Shown: piece after piece, positions 24,131-31,838 of the stretch
How the letters are laid out: each line of letters opens with the position of its first letter
How positions within the stretch are numbered: position 1 is the first letter of the stretch
Notes under the pieces: generated by a model
The model's input: the letters and a program-made list of their open reading frames with translations, nothing else
Told to the model about the DNA's origin: nothing
Databases searched by the model: none
Program-made: the position numbers and the translations under genes
DNA from: Methanosuratincola petrocarbonis
GTDB taxonomy: Archaea > Thermoproteota > Methanomethylicia > Methanomethylicales > Methanomethylicaceae
Direction of reading: 5' to 3'
DNA: 64,000 nt
Assembly (NCBI GenBank): GCA_030522375.1
Contig: CP130488.1
Location: 930,001-994,000, forward strand

Positions 24131-25483
24131 TCAGGAGATCTTCATCGGAATGGCATCATAGTTTATGGAGACTGCATCGCAGTTGATGATCCTTCCGCTG
24201 AGGTACTCTGCGTAGCCGCCGAGATCCAGAAGACCGTGGCCGCTCATGTTGAAGAGTATCACCTTCTTCTCCTTGCAAGTTTTCGCGATCTTCATTGCCT
24301 GAAGGAGCGCATGTGCACTCTCGGGCGCAGGCACTATGCCCTCACACTTTGAGAAGAGCTTCGCGGCATCGAAGACTTCGCGCTGCTTGACTGCGACGGG
24401 CTTTATTACCGAATTCTTGACGAGGATGCTCATCGAATATGCCTTCCCGTGGTACCTAAGCCCACCCGCGTGGATAGGCGGCGTCACGAATTTGTGCCCA
24501 ACGGTGTACATCGGGAAGAGCGGGGTCATGCCCGCCGTGTCGCCGTAGTCATAGGCATACACCCCACGCGTGAAAGACGGGACCGCTTCAGGCTCGACTG
24601 AAAAGAACTCGGCGTCGAGTTTGCCCGCCAGCTTTTCCTTCACGAACGGGTATGCGAGCCCAGCGTAATTGCTGCCCCCGCCGACGCAGCCGATAATGTA
24701 ATCGGGCTTGCGGTCTATCAGCTCAAGTTGCTTCATTGCCTCCTGGCCTATGATGGTCTGGTGAAGGAGAACGAAGTTCGTCACCGAGCCTAAGGAGTAC
24801 TTGGATTTCGGATCGTTCCTCACGGTTTCGATCGCTTCACTGATTGCGATACCGAGACTACCAGGGTGGTTCGGGGTTTCTGAAAGAATCCTGCGCCCGA
24901 ACTCGGTAACATTACTTGGCGAGGCATAGACCTCGGAGCCATAGAGCTCCATCAGCACCCTCCTGTAGGGCTTCTGGTCGTGGGACGCCCTCGTCATGAA
25001 GACAGTACACCTCATATCGAACATCGCACATGCCAAAGACAATGCCGATCCCCATTGTCCGGCGCCGGTCTCTGTGACGAGGCGCTCTACACCGTCTTTC
25101 TTGTTGTAGTACGCCTGCGCAATAGCAGTATTGCCCTTGTGGCTCCCCACAGGGGAGATTCCTTCATACTTGTAATAGATCTCTGCGGGCGTGCCGAGGT
25201 ACTCCTCAAGGCGCTTGGCCCTTATCAAGGGAGTCGGCCTTGCCATCTTGACATACGTCTCTCTGACCTCATCAGGGATCGCAATGTACCGCTCTTGAGA
25301 GATCTCCTGCTCGATTAGGCTCTTCGGGAAGAACCAAAGCGCGTCAAGACCCGCAGGCTTCATTGTCTTTGGATCGAGCGGGGGCGGACATGGCTCCGGG
25401 AGATCCGGCACGATATTGTACCAGTACTTCGGTATTTCGTCGACTGGAAGGTCTATCCTGAGACCCTCACCAAAAACGGTCAC
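24131..25483 (-). CDS. trpB2: Tryptophan synthase beta-like protein, TrpB2 type
   Basis: A PLP enzyme condensing indole with serine, or using phosphoserine in some TrpB2 enzymes. 450 residues, longer than TrpB1 because of the TrpB2 N-terminal extension (RIDLPVDEIPKYWYNIVPDL). Seen: SPVGSHKGNTAIAQAY with the PLP-binding Lys, TETGAGQWGSALSLA, CVGGGSNYAGLAYPF (phosphate loop) and the C-terminal ILFNMSGHGLLDLGGY. No trpA or other trp gene is adjacent, as is common for TrpB2. Start GTG 25483 has TTGGTG about 12 nt upstream, and a TATA-like GCTTAAATATGG lies at 25525-25536. Confidence 0.93.
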   Translation of the reverse strand: MTVFGEGLRIDLPVDEIPKYWYNIVPDLPEPCPPPLDPKTMKPAGLDALWFFPKSLIEQEISQERYIAIPDEVRETYVKMARPTPLIRAKRLEEYLGTPAEIYYKYEGISPVGSHKGNTAIAQAYYNKKDGVERLVTETGAGQWGSALSLACAMFDMRCTVFMTRASHDQKPYRRVLMELYGSEVYASPSNVTEFGRRILSETPNHPGSLGIAISEAIETVRNDPKSKYSLGSVTNFVLLHQTIIGQEAMKQLELIDRKPDYIIGCVGGGSNYAGLAYPFVKEKLAGKLDAEFFSVEPEAVPSFTRGVYAYDYGDTAGMTPLFPMYTVGHKFVTPPIHAGGLRYHGKAYSMSILVKNSVIKPVAVKQREVFDAAKLFSKCEGIVPAPESAHALLQAMKIAKTCKEKKVILFNMSGHGLLDLGGYAEYLSGRIINCDAVSINYDAIPMKIS

Positions 25484-25561
25484 CCATTTTTTTCACCAAT
25501 GTTTTTATTTGGATAACAATAACCATATTTAAGCTTTTATGCATTAACTTGTACATAATAG

Positions 25562-25589
25562 CCGGTAAGAAGTTATATCCTCACCGGTG
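25562..25589. promoter_or_regulatory. Inverted repeat around the promoter of the winged-helix gene
   Basis: CCGGT at 25562-25566 pairs with ACCGG at 25583-25587, flanking a TTATAT box (25573-25578); the right arm lies in the 8-bp palindrome CACCGGTG (25582-25589). The layout fits an autoregulatory operator for the gene starting at 25610. Confidence 0.4.
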
Positions 25590-25609
25590 CAAAAATACAG
25601 TGAAGCACT

Positions 25610-25939
25610 ATGCCGCAGAATGCCCCTCTCAAGCGACTCCTCTACTGGCTCATTGCCGGCACTAGGGGAGGGGAGTCGCGGGGGCGCATTATAGAGTCGC
25701 TGAAGGAGATGCCGAAGAACGCGAACATGCTTTCGGACAGGCTCGGGATGGAATACAAGAACGTCAGGCACCACCTGGATGTGCTCTTGAAGAACGGGCT
25801 ATTGACCACAGTAGGCGAAGGCTACGGCGTAACCTATTTCCTCAGTGCAGAGCTGGAAAGCAACTACGGAGTTTTCGAGGAGATCTGGGAAAAAATTGGG
25901 AAAATGAGTAAAAAGAGAGGCGGGAGGAAGAAGTATTGA
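25610..25939 (+). CDS. Winged-helix transcriptional regulator (ArsR-like)
   Basis: 109 residues. A single winged helix (RLLYWLIAGTRGGESRGRII, NMLSDRLGMEYKNVRHHLDV, KNGLLTTVGEGYGVTYFLS) is followed by a basic tail (KMSKKRGGRKKY). The recognition-helix phrase EYKNVRHHLDVL is typical of archaeal HTH proteins encoded next to membrane proteins. A palindrome flanks its promoter. Its stop overlaps the TTG of the following membrane gene (TTGA), so the two are coupled. Its target is unknown; control of its own small cluster is the simplest guess. Confidence 0.8.
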   Translation: MPQNAPLKRLLYWLIAGTRGGESRGRIIESLKEMPKNANMLSDRLGMEYKNVRHHLDVLLKNGLLTTVGEGYGVTYFLSAELESNYGVFEEIWEKIGKMSKKRGGRKKY

Positions 25940-26376
25940 TTATGGGAAGAAATGAATGCGTAATTGCAATCATCTCAATGGCACTAGTCTTTGGCACAAT
26001 CGTGCAGCCTTCTTGCTCAAGCGCAGGGGTTTTTGATCTGTCAAACGACCAGCAAGGAGGGGGCATGTACATGCGTCACGAAGGCCGAGACATGGAAGCC
26101 TACTACTCAATCCAGACGGCGCTCTCGTTTGTCAACATGTTCCTCTCGATCCTGCTGCTAGGGATCTACATCGACACTTATAGGAGGATAAGATCCGAGT
26201 TTTCGCTTTCGCTGGCGATAGTCTCCCTAGTGCTCTTCTCATATGCCCTCACTTCCAACCCGCTGCTACATAACGCCCTCGGCTTTGGCGGTTTCGGGCT
26301 CGGTCCTTTCGCAATGATACCCGGGTTGTTCAGCTGTGCGGCCCTGCTGATCCTCGTTTACATCAGCCTTAAGTGA
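25936..26376 (+). CDS. Small integral membrane protein
   Basis: 146 residues with four predicted membrane segments: near residues 9-27 (VIAIISMALVFGTIV, which could also be a signal peptide), 58-78 (TALSFVNMFLSILLLGIYI), 88-107 (LSLAIVSLVLFSYAL) and 122-146 (GPFAMIPGLFSCAALLILVY). The loop after the first segment is Gly/Met/Asp-rich (NDQQGGGMYMRHEGRD). TTG 25936 overlaps the regulator stop and has GGAGGAAG just upstream; ATG 25942 is the alternative. I recognise no family. It is probably the regulated partner or sensor of the upstream winged-helix protein. Confidence 0.7.
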   Translation: MIMGRNECVIAIISMALVFGTIVQPSCSSAGVFDLSNDQQGGGMYMRHEGRDMEAYYSIQTALSFVNMFLSILLLGIYIDTYRRIRSEFSLSLAIVSLVLFSYALTSNPLLHNALGFGGFGLGPFAMIPGLFSCAALLILVYISLK

Positions 26377-26465
26377 GCGGGTTTGGGATCAATTTGGGAA
26401 ATACTCGGTCAATTTCTTGGAAAATCAATATGAATCAAACAGAGCAAGGTTTTTTGGTGACAGAA

Positions 26466-26828
26466 ATGAAGAAGAGAATGACAATCTTGTTGTTGGCGGC
26501 GCTCTTTATTGCAGCAGTGCCAATAGCCTCAACACTCGCAACTGCGAATGCACAGACCTATGAGAGCCAGCAGACGATCTGCAGCCACAGTGGCCTGCAG
26601 ACACAGGATAGGGAACAACTGAGAGATAGGGAATGCGCGATGACAAACCCTGCTGACTCCATGTACACACTCCAAGAGAGGGTCCAGCAGAGAATCCAAG
26701 AAAGGAGCATGATATGTTCGCAGTCAGGGATTTGCTGCAACTCAAGCTACGATTGCCAGGGCTTTACATTCCAACTGAGGGAGATGCTTCAGACCAAAAA
26801 CCAAAATTGCAACGGATTCGGGAAATGA
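26466..26828 (+). CDS. Secreted small Cys- and Gln-rich protein
   Basis: 120 residues from ATG 26466, preceded by GGTGA. The N-terminus MKKRMTILLLAALFIAAVP ending in ATANAQ is a clear Sec signal peptide with an AxA-type cleavage site. The mature ~90 residues are hydrophilic, rich in Gln, Arg and Ser, with seven cysteines (including SGICCNSSYDC) that could form disulfides or bind metal outside the cell. No recognised domain. The frame is open from 26373, but the extra 31 residues have no coding character. It lies 90 bp after the membrane-protein gene on the same strand. Confidence 0.68.
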   Translation: MKKRMTILLLAALFIAAVPIASTLATANAQTYESQQTICSHSGLQTQDREQLRDRECAMTNPADSMYTLQERVQQRIQERSMICSQSGICCNSSYDCQGFTFQLREMLQTKNQNCNGFGK

Positions 26829-26850
26829 CAGTGCAACAAACCAATTATTC

Positions 26851-26863
26851 CTTTCTATTTTTT
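26851..26863 (+). terminator. T-rich terminator after the secreted-protein gene
   Basis: CTTTCTATTTTTT follows the stop by ~22 nt and precedes the convergent tpiA end. Confidence 0.4.
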
Positions 26864-26881
26864 GCCAGGGTTGATTTTTAT

Positions 26882-27565
26882 TCAACGGGGCACGGAATGC
26901 TCAGCAAGATCTGTCAGCGCTTTCATTGGGTCTTTTGCCTTCACTATCCCAGACGCGACCAGAACCCCCTCAGCACCGAGCTTTATCGCCGCCGAGACGT
27001 CCTCGCCCGAGGTAATTCCGGCGCCGCAGAGCACGTGCACGCCACTCGAGACGTCCTTAATTAGACGCACGGCATCACCCACTATCTCTGGTCGGGCCTT
27101 GGAGACTGAGACGCCACTTCCAATGAGTTCCGGGGGCTCTACCGCGACCATGTCCGGAGAGAAGCTAGCTACAGCGCGACCTGCCAACGGGGTGTTTGCG
27201 CAGACGCATGTCAACAGCCCCAAGCAAGAGCAGCGTCTCACGGTCTCCTCAATAATGTCCATCCGCAGTCTTCTCTCGGAATGGTTTAAGATGGATCCAG
27301 AAACGCCAGCTTCCTTCAGCGACTCAGGCGTCACACTCCCAGTGTGGGCACCAGGCTCTTCCGGATCCGCATGCTGCGAGAACACAGGGATCCCAACGCT
27401 TTTTGTTATCATGTAGAGGTCGGGCGTCTGCGGCGCAACGGCTATGCAAACACCAGTTTCTTCGGAGACCCGCTCAGCAGCCCTGGCTAATTCCAGTCCC
27501 TTCTGCCCAAGGGATTCTTTATAGGTCTTGAAATTTACGAGTATCAGCGGGAAACCAATTCTCAA
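26882..27565 (-). CDS. tpiA: Triosephosphate isomerase, archaeal short type
   Basis: Interconverts dihydroxyacetone phosphate and glyceraldehyde 3-phosphate. 227 residues, the archaeal tetrameric form. Catalytic residues are visible as the Lys in LVNFKTYKES, the His in SILNHSERRL and the Glu in MVAVEPPELIGSG; the phosphate loop is LCGAGITSGED with GVLVASGIVKA. The frame is open to 27778, but the family starts at RIGFPLILVNFK, matching TTG 27565 with GAGGT about 8 nt upstream. Confidence 0.94.
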   Translation of the reverse strand: MRIGFPLILVNFKTYKESLGQKGLELARAAERVSEETGVCIAVAPQTPDLYMITKSVGIPVFSQHADPEEPGAHTGSVTPESLKEAGVSGSILNHSERRLRMDIIEETVRRCSCLGLLTCVCANTPLAGRAVASFSPDMVAVEPPELIGSGVSVSKARPEIVGDAVRLIKDVSSGVHVLCGAGITSGEDVSAAIKLGAEGVLVASGIVKAKDPMKALTDLAEHSVPR

Positions 27566-27617
27566 ATGCGGTACCTCGCTCGGGGATAATCGGCTAAAAA
27601 ATAAAGACTGGTTAGGG

Positions 27618-27911
27618 TCAGTTCCCTTCCTTCTTCTCTTCGGCTGGCTTTGACTCAGGTGTACCTGCTTCCTTACCCTCTGTGACCTCGGAAAGCTCAG
27701 GGATCTCCTCCAGAGGTTTTGGTGGAGGCGTCGTTGCCATGGTGTATCCGATCCAGCCTGCGATGCCGAGGACTGCAAGGACCATCACCAACACAGGGAG
27801 GACTATTGCCCACCAAGACCATTCCGAGAAGAAGAGCCACCATAAGTAAACCACAATCAGTATTGCCGATGTTGCGAGTATTCCTGCACCAATAGCCTGA
27901 TCCTTTGACAT
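27618..27911 (-). CDS. Small membrane protein with acidic/proline-rich tail
   Basis: 97 residues from ATG 27911, which has GAGG 8-11 nt upstream. Two membrane segments, about residues 6-27 (IGAGILATSAILIVVYLWWLF) and 33-56 (WAIVLPVLVMVLAVLGIAGWI), are followed by a soluble tail of ~40 residues rich in Pro, Glu and Lys (TTPPPKPLEEIPELSEVTEG). No recognised family. It lies upstream of tpiA on the same strand with a 52-bp gap and is divergent from nadE. Confidence 0.7.
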   Translation of the reverse strand: MSKDQAIGAGILATSAILIVVYLWWLFFSEWSWWAIVLPVLVMVLAVLGIAGWIGYTMATTPPPKPLEEIPELSEVTEGKEAGTPESKPAEEKKEGN

Positions 27912-27960
27912 GATCATGCGCCTCTTTGTTTCATTAAAGGGGATCTGCCTCAATTTAAGC

Positions 27961-27970
27961 TTTTATATAT
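27961..27970 (+). promoter_or_regulatory. TATA-like box for nadE
   Basis: TTTTATATAT centred near 27965 predicts a transcript start near 27991, three bases before ATG 27994. Confidence 0.45.
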
Positions 27971-27993
27971 TGGCGGCAGACCTATACAACGGA

Positions 27994-28848
27994 ATGGTAA
28001 TTATGTCGGTAGTCCGCATTGCTGATTTCGACGCCGAATCGGTGGCTTCCAGGATCTGCGAGTTTATAAGGAGAAAGGTCGGGCAGAGGCGCGCTGTGGT
28101 CGGACTGAGTGGAGGGATAGACTCTGCTGTGGCGGCGACCCTCTCAGCAAGGGGCCTGGGCAGGGAAAAGGTCCTCGCTCTGGTTATGCCGGACTCGGCT
28201 GCCACCCCGAACGAGGATGTCAATGATGCGATAGCCTTGGCTGAAAGCCTTGGGATAGGGTATAGGACTATCGACATCACCAAGGCATCGGAGACCGTCA
28301 CAGAGCTAGCATCAGCAGGGTGCGAACGCAAGGACAAGGTGGCGGAGGGGAATGTGAGGGCGAGGCTGAGGATGACGATCCTCTATTATGTGGCGAATTC
28401 GGAGGGTAGGATTGTCATAGGGAGCGGGGACAGGAGCGAACTCATGATTGGGTACTTCACCAAGTACGGCGACGGGGGGGTAGATCTGCTGCCTCTCGGC
28501 TGCCTTTACAAGACTCAGGTCAGGGAGCTTGCCAAGCACCTGGGGATCCCTCAGAGGATAATAATGAAGGAGAGCTCCCCAAGGCTCTGGAAGGGGCAGA
28601 CGGCCGAAAGCGAGCTAGGAATCAGCTATGAAGAAATTGATATGATCCTCTACCGCCTCTGTGACCTGAAGATGAGAAAGGAAGAGGTAGTGGAGGATCT
28701 AGGTCCGAACTATGCTGCCAAAGTGGAGAGGGTTGCAAGGATGGTCAGGGAGAGCGCCCACAAGAGGAGGGCACCCCCGGCGCCCAAGGTGTCCCCGCAA
28801 AAGTTGCCCCAGCGCTTCAGGATCGGCTCGAAGGCGGGTACCGAATGA
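27994..28848 (+). CDS. nadE: NAD+ synthetase, ammonia-dependent type
   Basis: ATP-dependent amidation of nicotinate adenine dinucleotide to NAD+. About 284 residues. The N-type ATP pyrophosphatase motif is VVGLSGGIDSAVAA; further signatures are GNVRARLRMTILYYVAN, IGSGDRSELMIGYFTKYGDG, PLGCLYKTQVRELAKHLGIP and SPRLWKGQTAESELG. There is no glutaminase domain, so free ammonia is the nitrogen source. The TATA box at 27961 favours ATG 27994; ATG 28003 would also serve. The frame opens at 27910 but that is upstream of the promoter. The stop overlaps the next gene by 4 bp. Confidence 0.93.
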   Translation: MVIMSVVRIADFDAESVASRICEFIRRKVGQRRAVVGLSGGIDSAVAATLSARGLGREKVLALVMPDSAATPNEDVNDAIALAESLGIGYRTIDITKASETVTELASAGCERKDKVAEGNVRARLRMTILYYVANSEGRIVIGSGDRSELMIGYFTKYGDGGVDLLPLGCLYKTQVRELAKHLGIPQRIIMKESSPRLWKGQTAESELGISYEEIDMILYRLCDLKMRKEEVVEDLGPNYAAKVERVARMVRESAHKRRAPPAPKVSPQKLPQRFRIGSKAGTE

Positions 28849-29366
28849 GTCTGCTGAAGGAAATCCTCGAAAAGATCGAAATAGGGATCCCAGCAGGAGA
28901 GATTGTTGAGCGGCTCTGCTGGAGGGACTTCGAGGGGTTTGCCGCAGAGATATTCTCCGAGAACGGGTTCGTGGTGCTGAGAAATATCAGGTTCAGCGCA
29001 GAGAGGAGGAGATATGAGATTGATGTCGTCGCTTTCCAGCGGCCGCGAGTCGTACTCGTGGATTGCAAGCACTGGGGGATGAGGGCAGGCAAGTCGAGCG
29101 GCATAAGAGATGCGGCGGCGAGGCAGCTTCTAAGGGCGCAGCGCTTTGAGGGGAAATTAGTCCAGATTTTCCAGGACGCAGCAGAGTGGGGGAGAGCATC
29201 GATCATCCCAGTTATCGTGACGCTCCACCAAGAGGCAGTCACAGAGCACAGCGGGGTATTCGTGGTTCCAGTCTTCAAGCTCAACCAGTTCATTGAGGAG
29301 GTCAGATGCGGCGTCTTCGATGCCAGGGAAGTCAAGTTAGCTAGCCTGATGGAGTTCCAGTGCTAG
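28845..29366 (+). CDS. PD-(D/E)XK nuclease-fold protein
   Basis: 173 residues. An N-terminal helical part (LCWRDFEGFAAEIFSENGFV) leads into the nuclease core RRRYEIDVVAFQRPRVVLVD followed by CKHW, which gives the D...(D)xK catalytic pattern with the Lys in DCKHW. This resembles Mrr/RecB-like endonuclease domains in archaeal proteins. No methyltransferase or helicase is adjacent, so it is not an evident restriction system. It is translationally coupled to nadE (ATGA), and its 3' end overlaps the convergent thiDN by 26 bp. The cellular role is unknown. Confidence 0.78.
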   Translation: MSLLKEILEKIEIGIPAGEIVERLCWRDFEGFAAEIFSENGFVVLRNIRFSAERRRYEIDVVAFQRPRVVLVDCKHWGMRAGKSSGIRDAAARQLLRAQRFEGKLVQIFQDAAEWGRASIIPVIVTLHQEAVTEHSGVFVVPVFKLNQFIEEVRCGVFDAREVKLASLMEFQC

Positions 29367-30735
29367 TGACTTCTGCGAGCCTCCTTGCGATGCGTATGGC
29401 CTTCATGGCTACCTCGACTGCGTCCCTCCCGAATACCAACATCATCGGTTCCTTCCCCCAGTCTCCCGTGTGGTATATTACGTCTGGGACCCTCCCGTGG
29501 GCTTTTATAGCCTCCTCCGTGCCCCAAGGGATGGATGCCCCCTCGGCGGCTTTGACGTCTTCAGGCTCCTTGGTGCGGTCGTATGAAGAGTACGAATAAC
29601 CCAAGTCGTTAAGGACCCGCAAGATCTCTGCAGAGTATCGGATGTTCATCGCAGACCGCACATAAGGGTCGTGGCGCATCGCTGAGAGAACGGCACGGGC
29701 AACATGCCTAGAGCCGCCAAAAGCGGGGCAGGAAGCAGGCTTTAGACGCCCGCCTGCATTCGCGATCCTGCCAGGGACACCGCATACTGACTCCACTCCC
29801 GAAGCATACCTCAGAGGGAGGGACATCACCAGGTTGATCTGGCATTCGGGCGAGAGGAGCGGTGCAAACTCTGAAGACTCGAGCAAGCAGAGGGCATCGC
29901 TCACGGACAAAATGACCCTGAACTTCTCAGCGTCCATCTCCAGGTCCGAGATTGGGTTAACCGGACCGACGCCTCTCCCCACCTCCAAGCCGTGGAGAAT
30001 CGCGTTCCGCACGAACTGCTTTGCCATTCCCACCGCCTCCTCGACAGGGTAGCCGAGTGCCAAGCAGGATGCGATCGCAGCCGAGAAGGTGCATCCAGTG
30101 CCGTGCGTAGTCTTCGATGGGATCCTTTCTCCCCTGTAGAAAACAGGAGGGCGGCCTCTTGAGAAGAGCGTGTCTACGGGTTCACCCGGCAGGTGCCCGC
30201 CCTTGATCACGACATAACGGGCGCCCATGTCAAGCAGCATACCCCCAGCCCTCAAGACGTCATCCATTGATGAAATCCCCATTTTAGTGAGGGCTGACGC
30301 CTCCTCCACATTCGGCGTGAGCACATGCGCCACGGGTATGAGCGCCTCTTTTAAAGAAAAGAGAGCCTCTTGCCTGAGGAGGTGCGCGCCAGACTTTGCA
30401 ACCATCACAGGGTCGACAACTGCGTTCAGTCCGAATTCCGTTATGGCTCTGGATACCTCAGAGATTATTGGGGAGCTCGAGAGCATACCCGTCTTTGCGA
30501 ACTTTACCTCCATATCCTTGACGACTGTTTCTATCTGAGCCCTCACCATTGCTGGCGGGATCTCGTGGATGCCCGAGACTCCAGTGGTGTCTTGGGCGGT
30601 CACCGCTGTGATGGCTGAAGTGCCGTGCACACCCAAGGCTGCGAAGGTCTTCAGATCTGCCTGGATCCCGGCGCCGCCACCCGAGTCGGATCCGGCTATT
30701 GTAAGCACAACAGGGATTTTGGATCTCTTTGTCAT
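29341..30735 (-). CDS. thiDN: ThiDN: HMP/HMP-P kinase fused to thiamine-phosphate synthase ThiN
   Basis: 464 residues from ATG 30735. The N-terminal ~260 residues are a ThiD kinase (TIAGSDSGGGAGIQADLKTF, GAHLLRQEA, VIKGGHLPG, THGTGCTFSAAIASCLALGY). The C-terminal ~180 residues are ThiN, the archaeal replacement for ThiE (LPLRYASGVESVCGVPGRIA, VRSAMNIRYSAEILRVLNDL, HTGDWGKEPMMLVFG). Together they phosphorylate hydroxymethylpyrimidine and join it to the thiazole phosphate. The upstream open frame to 30900 runs into the divergent thiR gene and is not coding. It is divergent from thiR, its likely regulator. Confidence 0.93.
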   Translation of the reverse strand: MTKRSKIPVVLTIAGSDSGGGAGIQADLKTFAALGVHGTSAITAVTAQDTTGVSGIHEIPPAMVRAQIETVVKDMEVKFAKTGMLSSSPIISEVSRAITEFGLNAVVDPVMVAKSGAHLLRQEALFSLKEALIPVAHVLTPNVEEASALTKMGISSMDDVLRAGGMLLDMGARYVVIKGGHLPGEPVDTLFSRGRPPVFYRGERIPSKTTHGTGCTFSAAIASCLALGYPVEEAVGMAKQFVRNAILHGLEVGRGVGPVNPISDLEMDAEKFRVILSVSDALCLLESSEFAPLLSPECQINLVMSLPLRYASGVESVCGVPGRIANAGGRLKPASCPAFGGSRHVARAVLSAMRHDPYVRSAMNIRYSAEILRVLNDLGYSYSSYDRTKEPEDVKAAEGASIPWGTEEAIKAHGRVPDVIYHTGDWGKEPMMLVFGRDAVEVAMKAIRIARRLAEVTSTGTPSG

Positions 30736-30750
30736 ATTTACCCTCAATAA

Positions 30751-30786
30751 TTTTATATGATGGGCTTTATAAGATATGTATATAAT
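30751..30786. promoter_or_regulatory. Divergent promoter region between thiDN and thiR
   Basis: An AT-rich stretch with three TATA-like boxes (TTTTATATGA, CTTTATAAG, GTATATAAT). The first two arms form TTATA-N10-TATAA. The rightmost suits thiR (predicted start ~30808, GGTG at 30807-30810 before TTG 30817); CTTTATAAG read leftward suits thiDN. A ThiR operator is expected here, but I cannot define its exact bases. Confidence 0.4.
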
Positions 30787-30816
30787 TCGTGAATAAACCA
30801 ATTTATGGTGTAAGGC

Positions 30817-31779
30817 TTGAACCCGCCATGCGAACTCACTGTAAAGGAACTGCTCCCGATTTTGAGGACCCTGGTCGCGAAGGAGCTGGCTGAAAACCAC
30901 GGCTACACTCAGACCAAGATAGCGAAGAAGCTAGGAGTGACGCAGGCAGCGGTGAGCGGGTACCTGACTCAGCAACTGACAAATGCAGCGATCGAGCCAT
31001 TCTCGCTAAAGGAGCTGCGAGAGATAGCTAAGAACCTTGCATCCGAGATCACTATGAAGCGGTTCTCGAACGCAGACATGATCAACAACATCTGCGAGAT
31101 CTGCCTTAACCTCAGGCGTGGGGGTTCGATATGCCATGCCCACAAGATGAGGATCCAAGAGCTTGAGGACGAGAAGTGCAGCATATGCATGCAGCTGCAC
31201 ATGAGCCTTACAGACCTCTCAGACATGAGGAGGGCGACCCTGAGCGACCTGACTGTTGCAGTCTCGATGATTGAGAACACCCCTGAGTTCGTTGAGCTGG
31301 AGCCGCAGGTCCTGTCCAACATGGTCATGGCGCTGAAGAATGCAAAGGGTGTTGCCGATGTGGCTGGGATCCCTGGAAGGCTTGTCAAAATAAGGGGGAA
31401 GGTTATGTCTCTGATGGATCCGGAGTTCGGCGTCTCGAGCCACCTGGCAAAGCTCCTCTTGAGGGCGATGAGTGTGAACCCCGAGGTGAGGTCAGTCATG
31501 AATACCGCTTACAATGAGGATGTTGCGGAGGTGATAAACAAGATGGGGTTCAACTGTGCCGTATTCGAAAGGACGCCCGTGCAGAAGGGCGAGGAGGAGC
31601 TTTTCGAATTCGTAGAGGGGGCATTCAAGGAAAACAGGGGCTGGGTCGATGTGATTGTTGACATGGGCGGGGTTGGGATAGAGCCGAATGCCTATTTCTT
31701 CGAGAAGAACGCGCTTAGGCTGGCGGACAGGATCGTGAGGGTGGCGAGGCTGGTCGCAGCCAGGAAGGCGCATAGATGA
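30817..31779 (+). CDS. thiR: ThiR: HTH regulator with ThiN-like effector domain
   Basis: 320 residues from TTG 30817. An N-terminal helix-turn-helix (YTQTKIAKKLGVTQAAVSGY) is followed by a cysteine cluster (ICEICLNL, SICHAH, KCSICMQL) that may bind zinc, then a C-terminal ThiN-like domain (residues ~145-320; GIPGRLVKIRGKVMSLMDPE, VRSVMNTAYNEDVAEVINKM). The domain copies the ThiN fold but has DMGGVGIEPNAYFFE where ThiN has HTGDWGKEPMMLVFG, consistent with ligand sensing rather than catalysis. Such proteins (ThiR) repress thiamine genes in archaea. Its place divergent from thiDN fits that role. Confidence 0.88.
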   Translation: MNPPCELTVKELLPILRTLVAKELAENHGYTQTKIAKKLGVTQAAVSGYLTQQLTNAAIEPFSLKELREIAKNLASEITMKRFSNADMINNICEICLNLRRGGSICHAHKMRIQELEDEKCSICMQLHMSLTDLSDMRRATLSDLTVAVSMIENTPEFVELEPQVLSNMVMALKNAKGVADVAGIPGRLVKIRGKVMSLMDPEFGVSSHLAKLLLRAMSVNPEVRSVMNTAYNEDVAEVINKMGFNCAVFERTPVQKGEEELFEFVEGAFKENRGWVDVIVDMGGVGIEPNAYFFEKNALRLADRIVRVARLVAARKAHR

Positions 31780-31838
31780 GGTATACATTTATTATATCCC
31801 AAGAGTAAAAGGAAGAGTCTTGGGAAACGGTGTAGTAA

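Noticed and set aside
28845..29366. Restriction-modification or CRISPR-associated system
   Set aside because: No methyltransferase, helicase, Cas gene or repeat array lies nearby; only the nuclease-like fold is seen.
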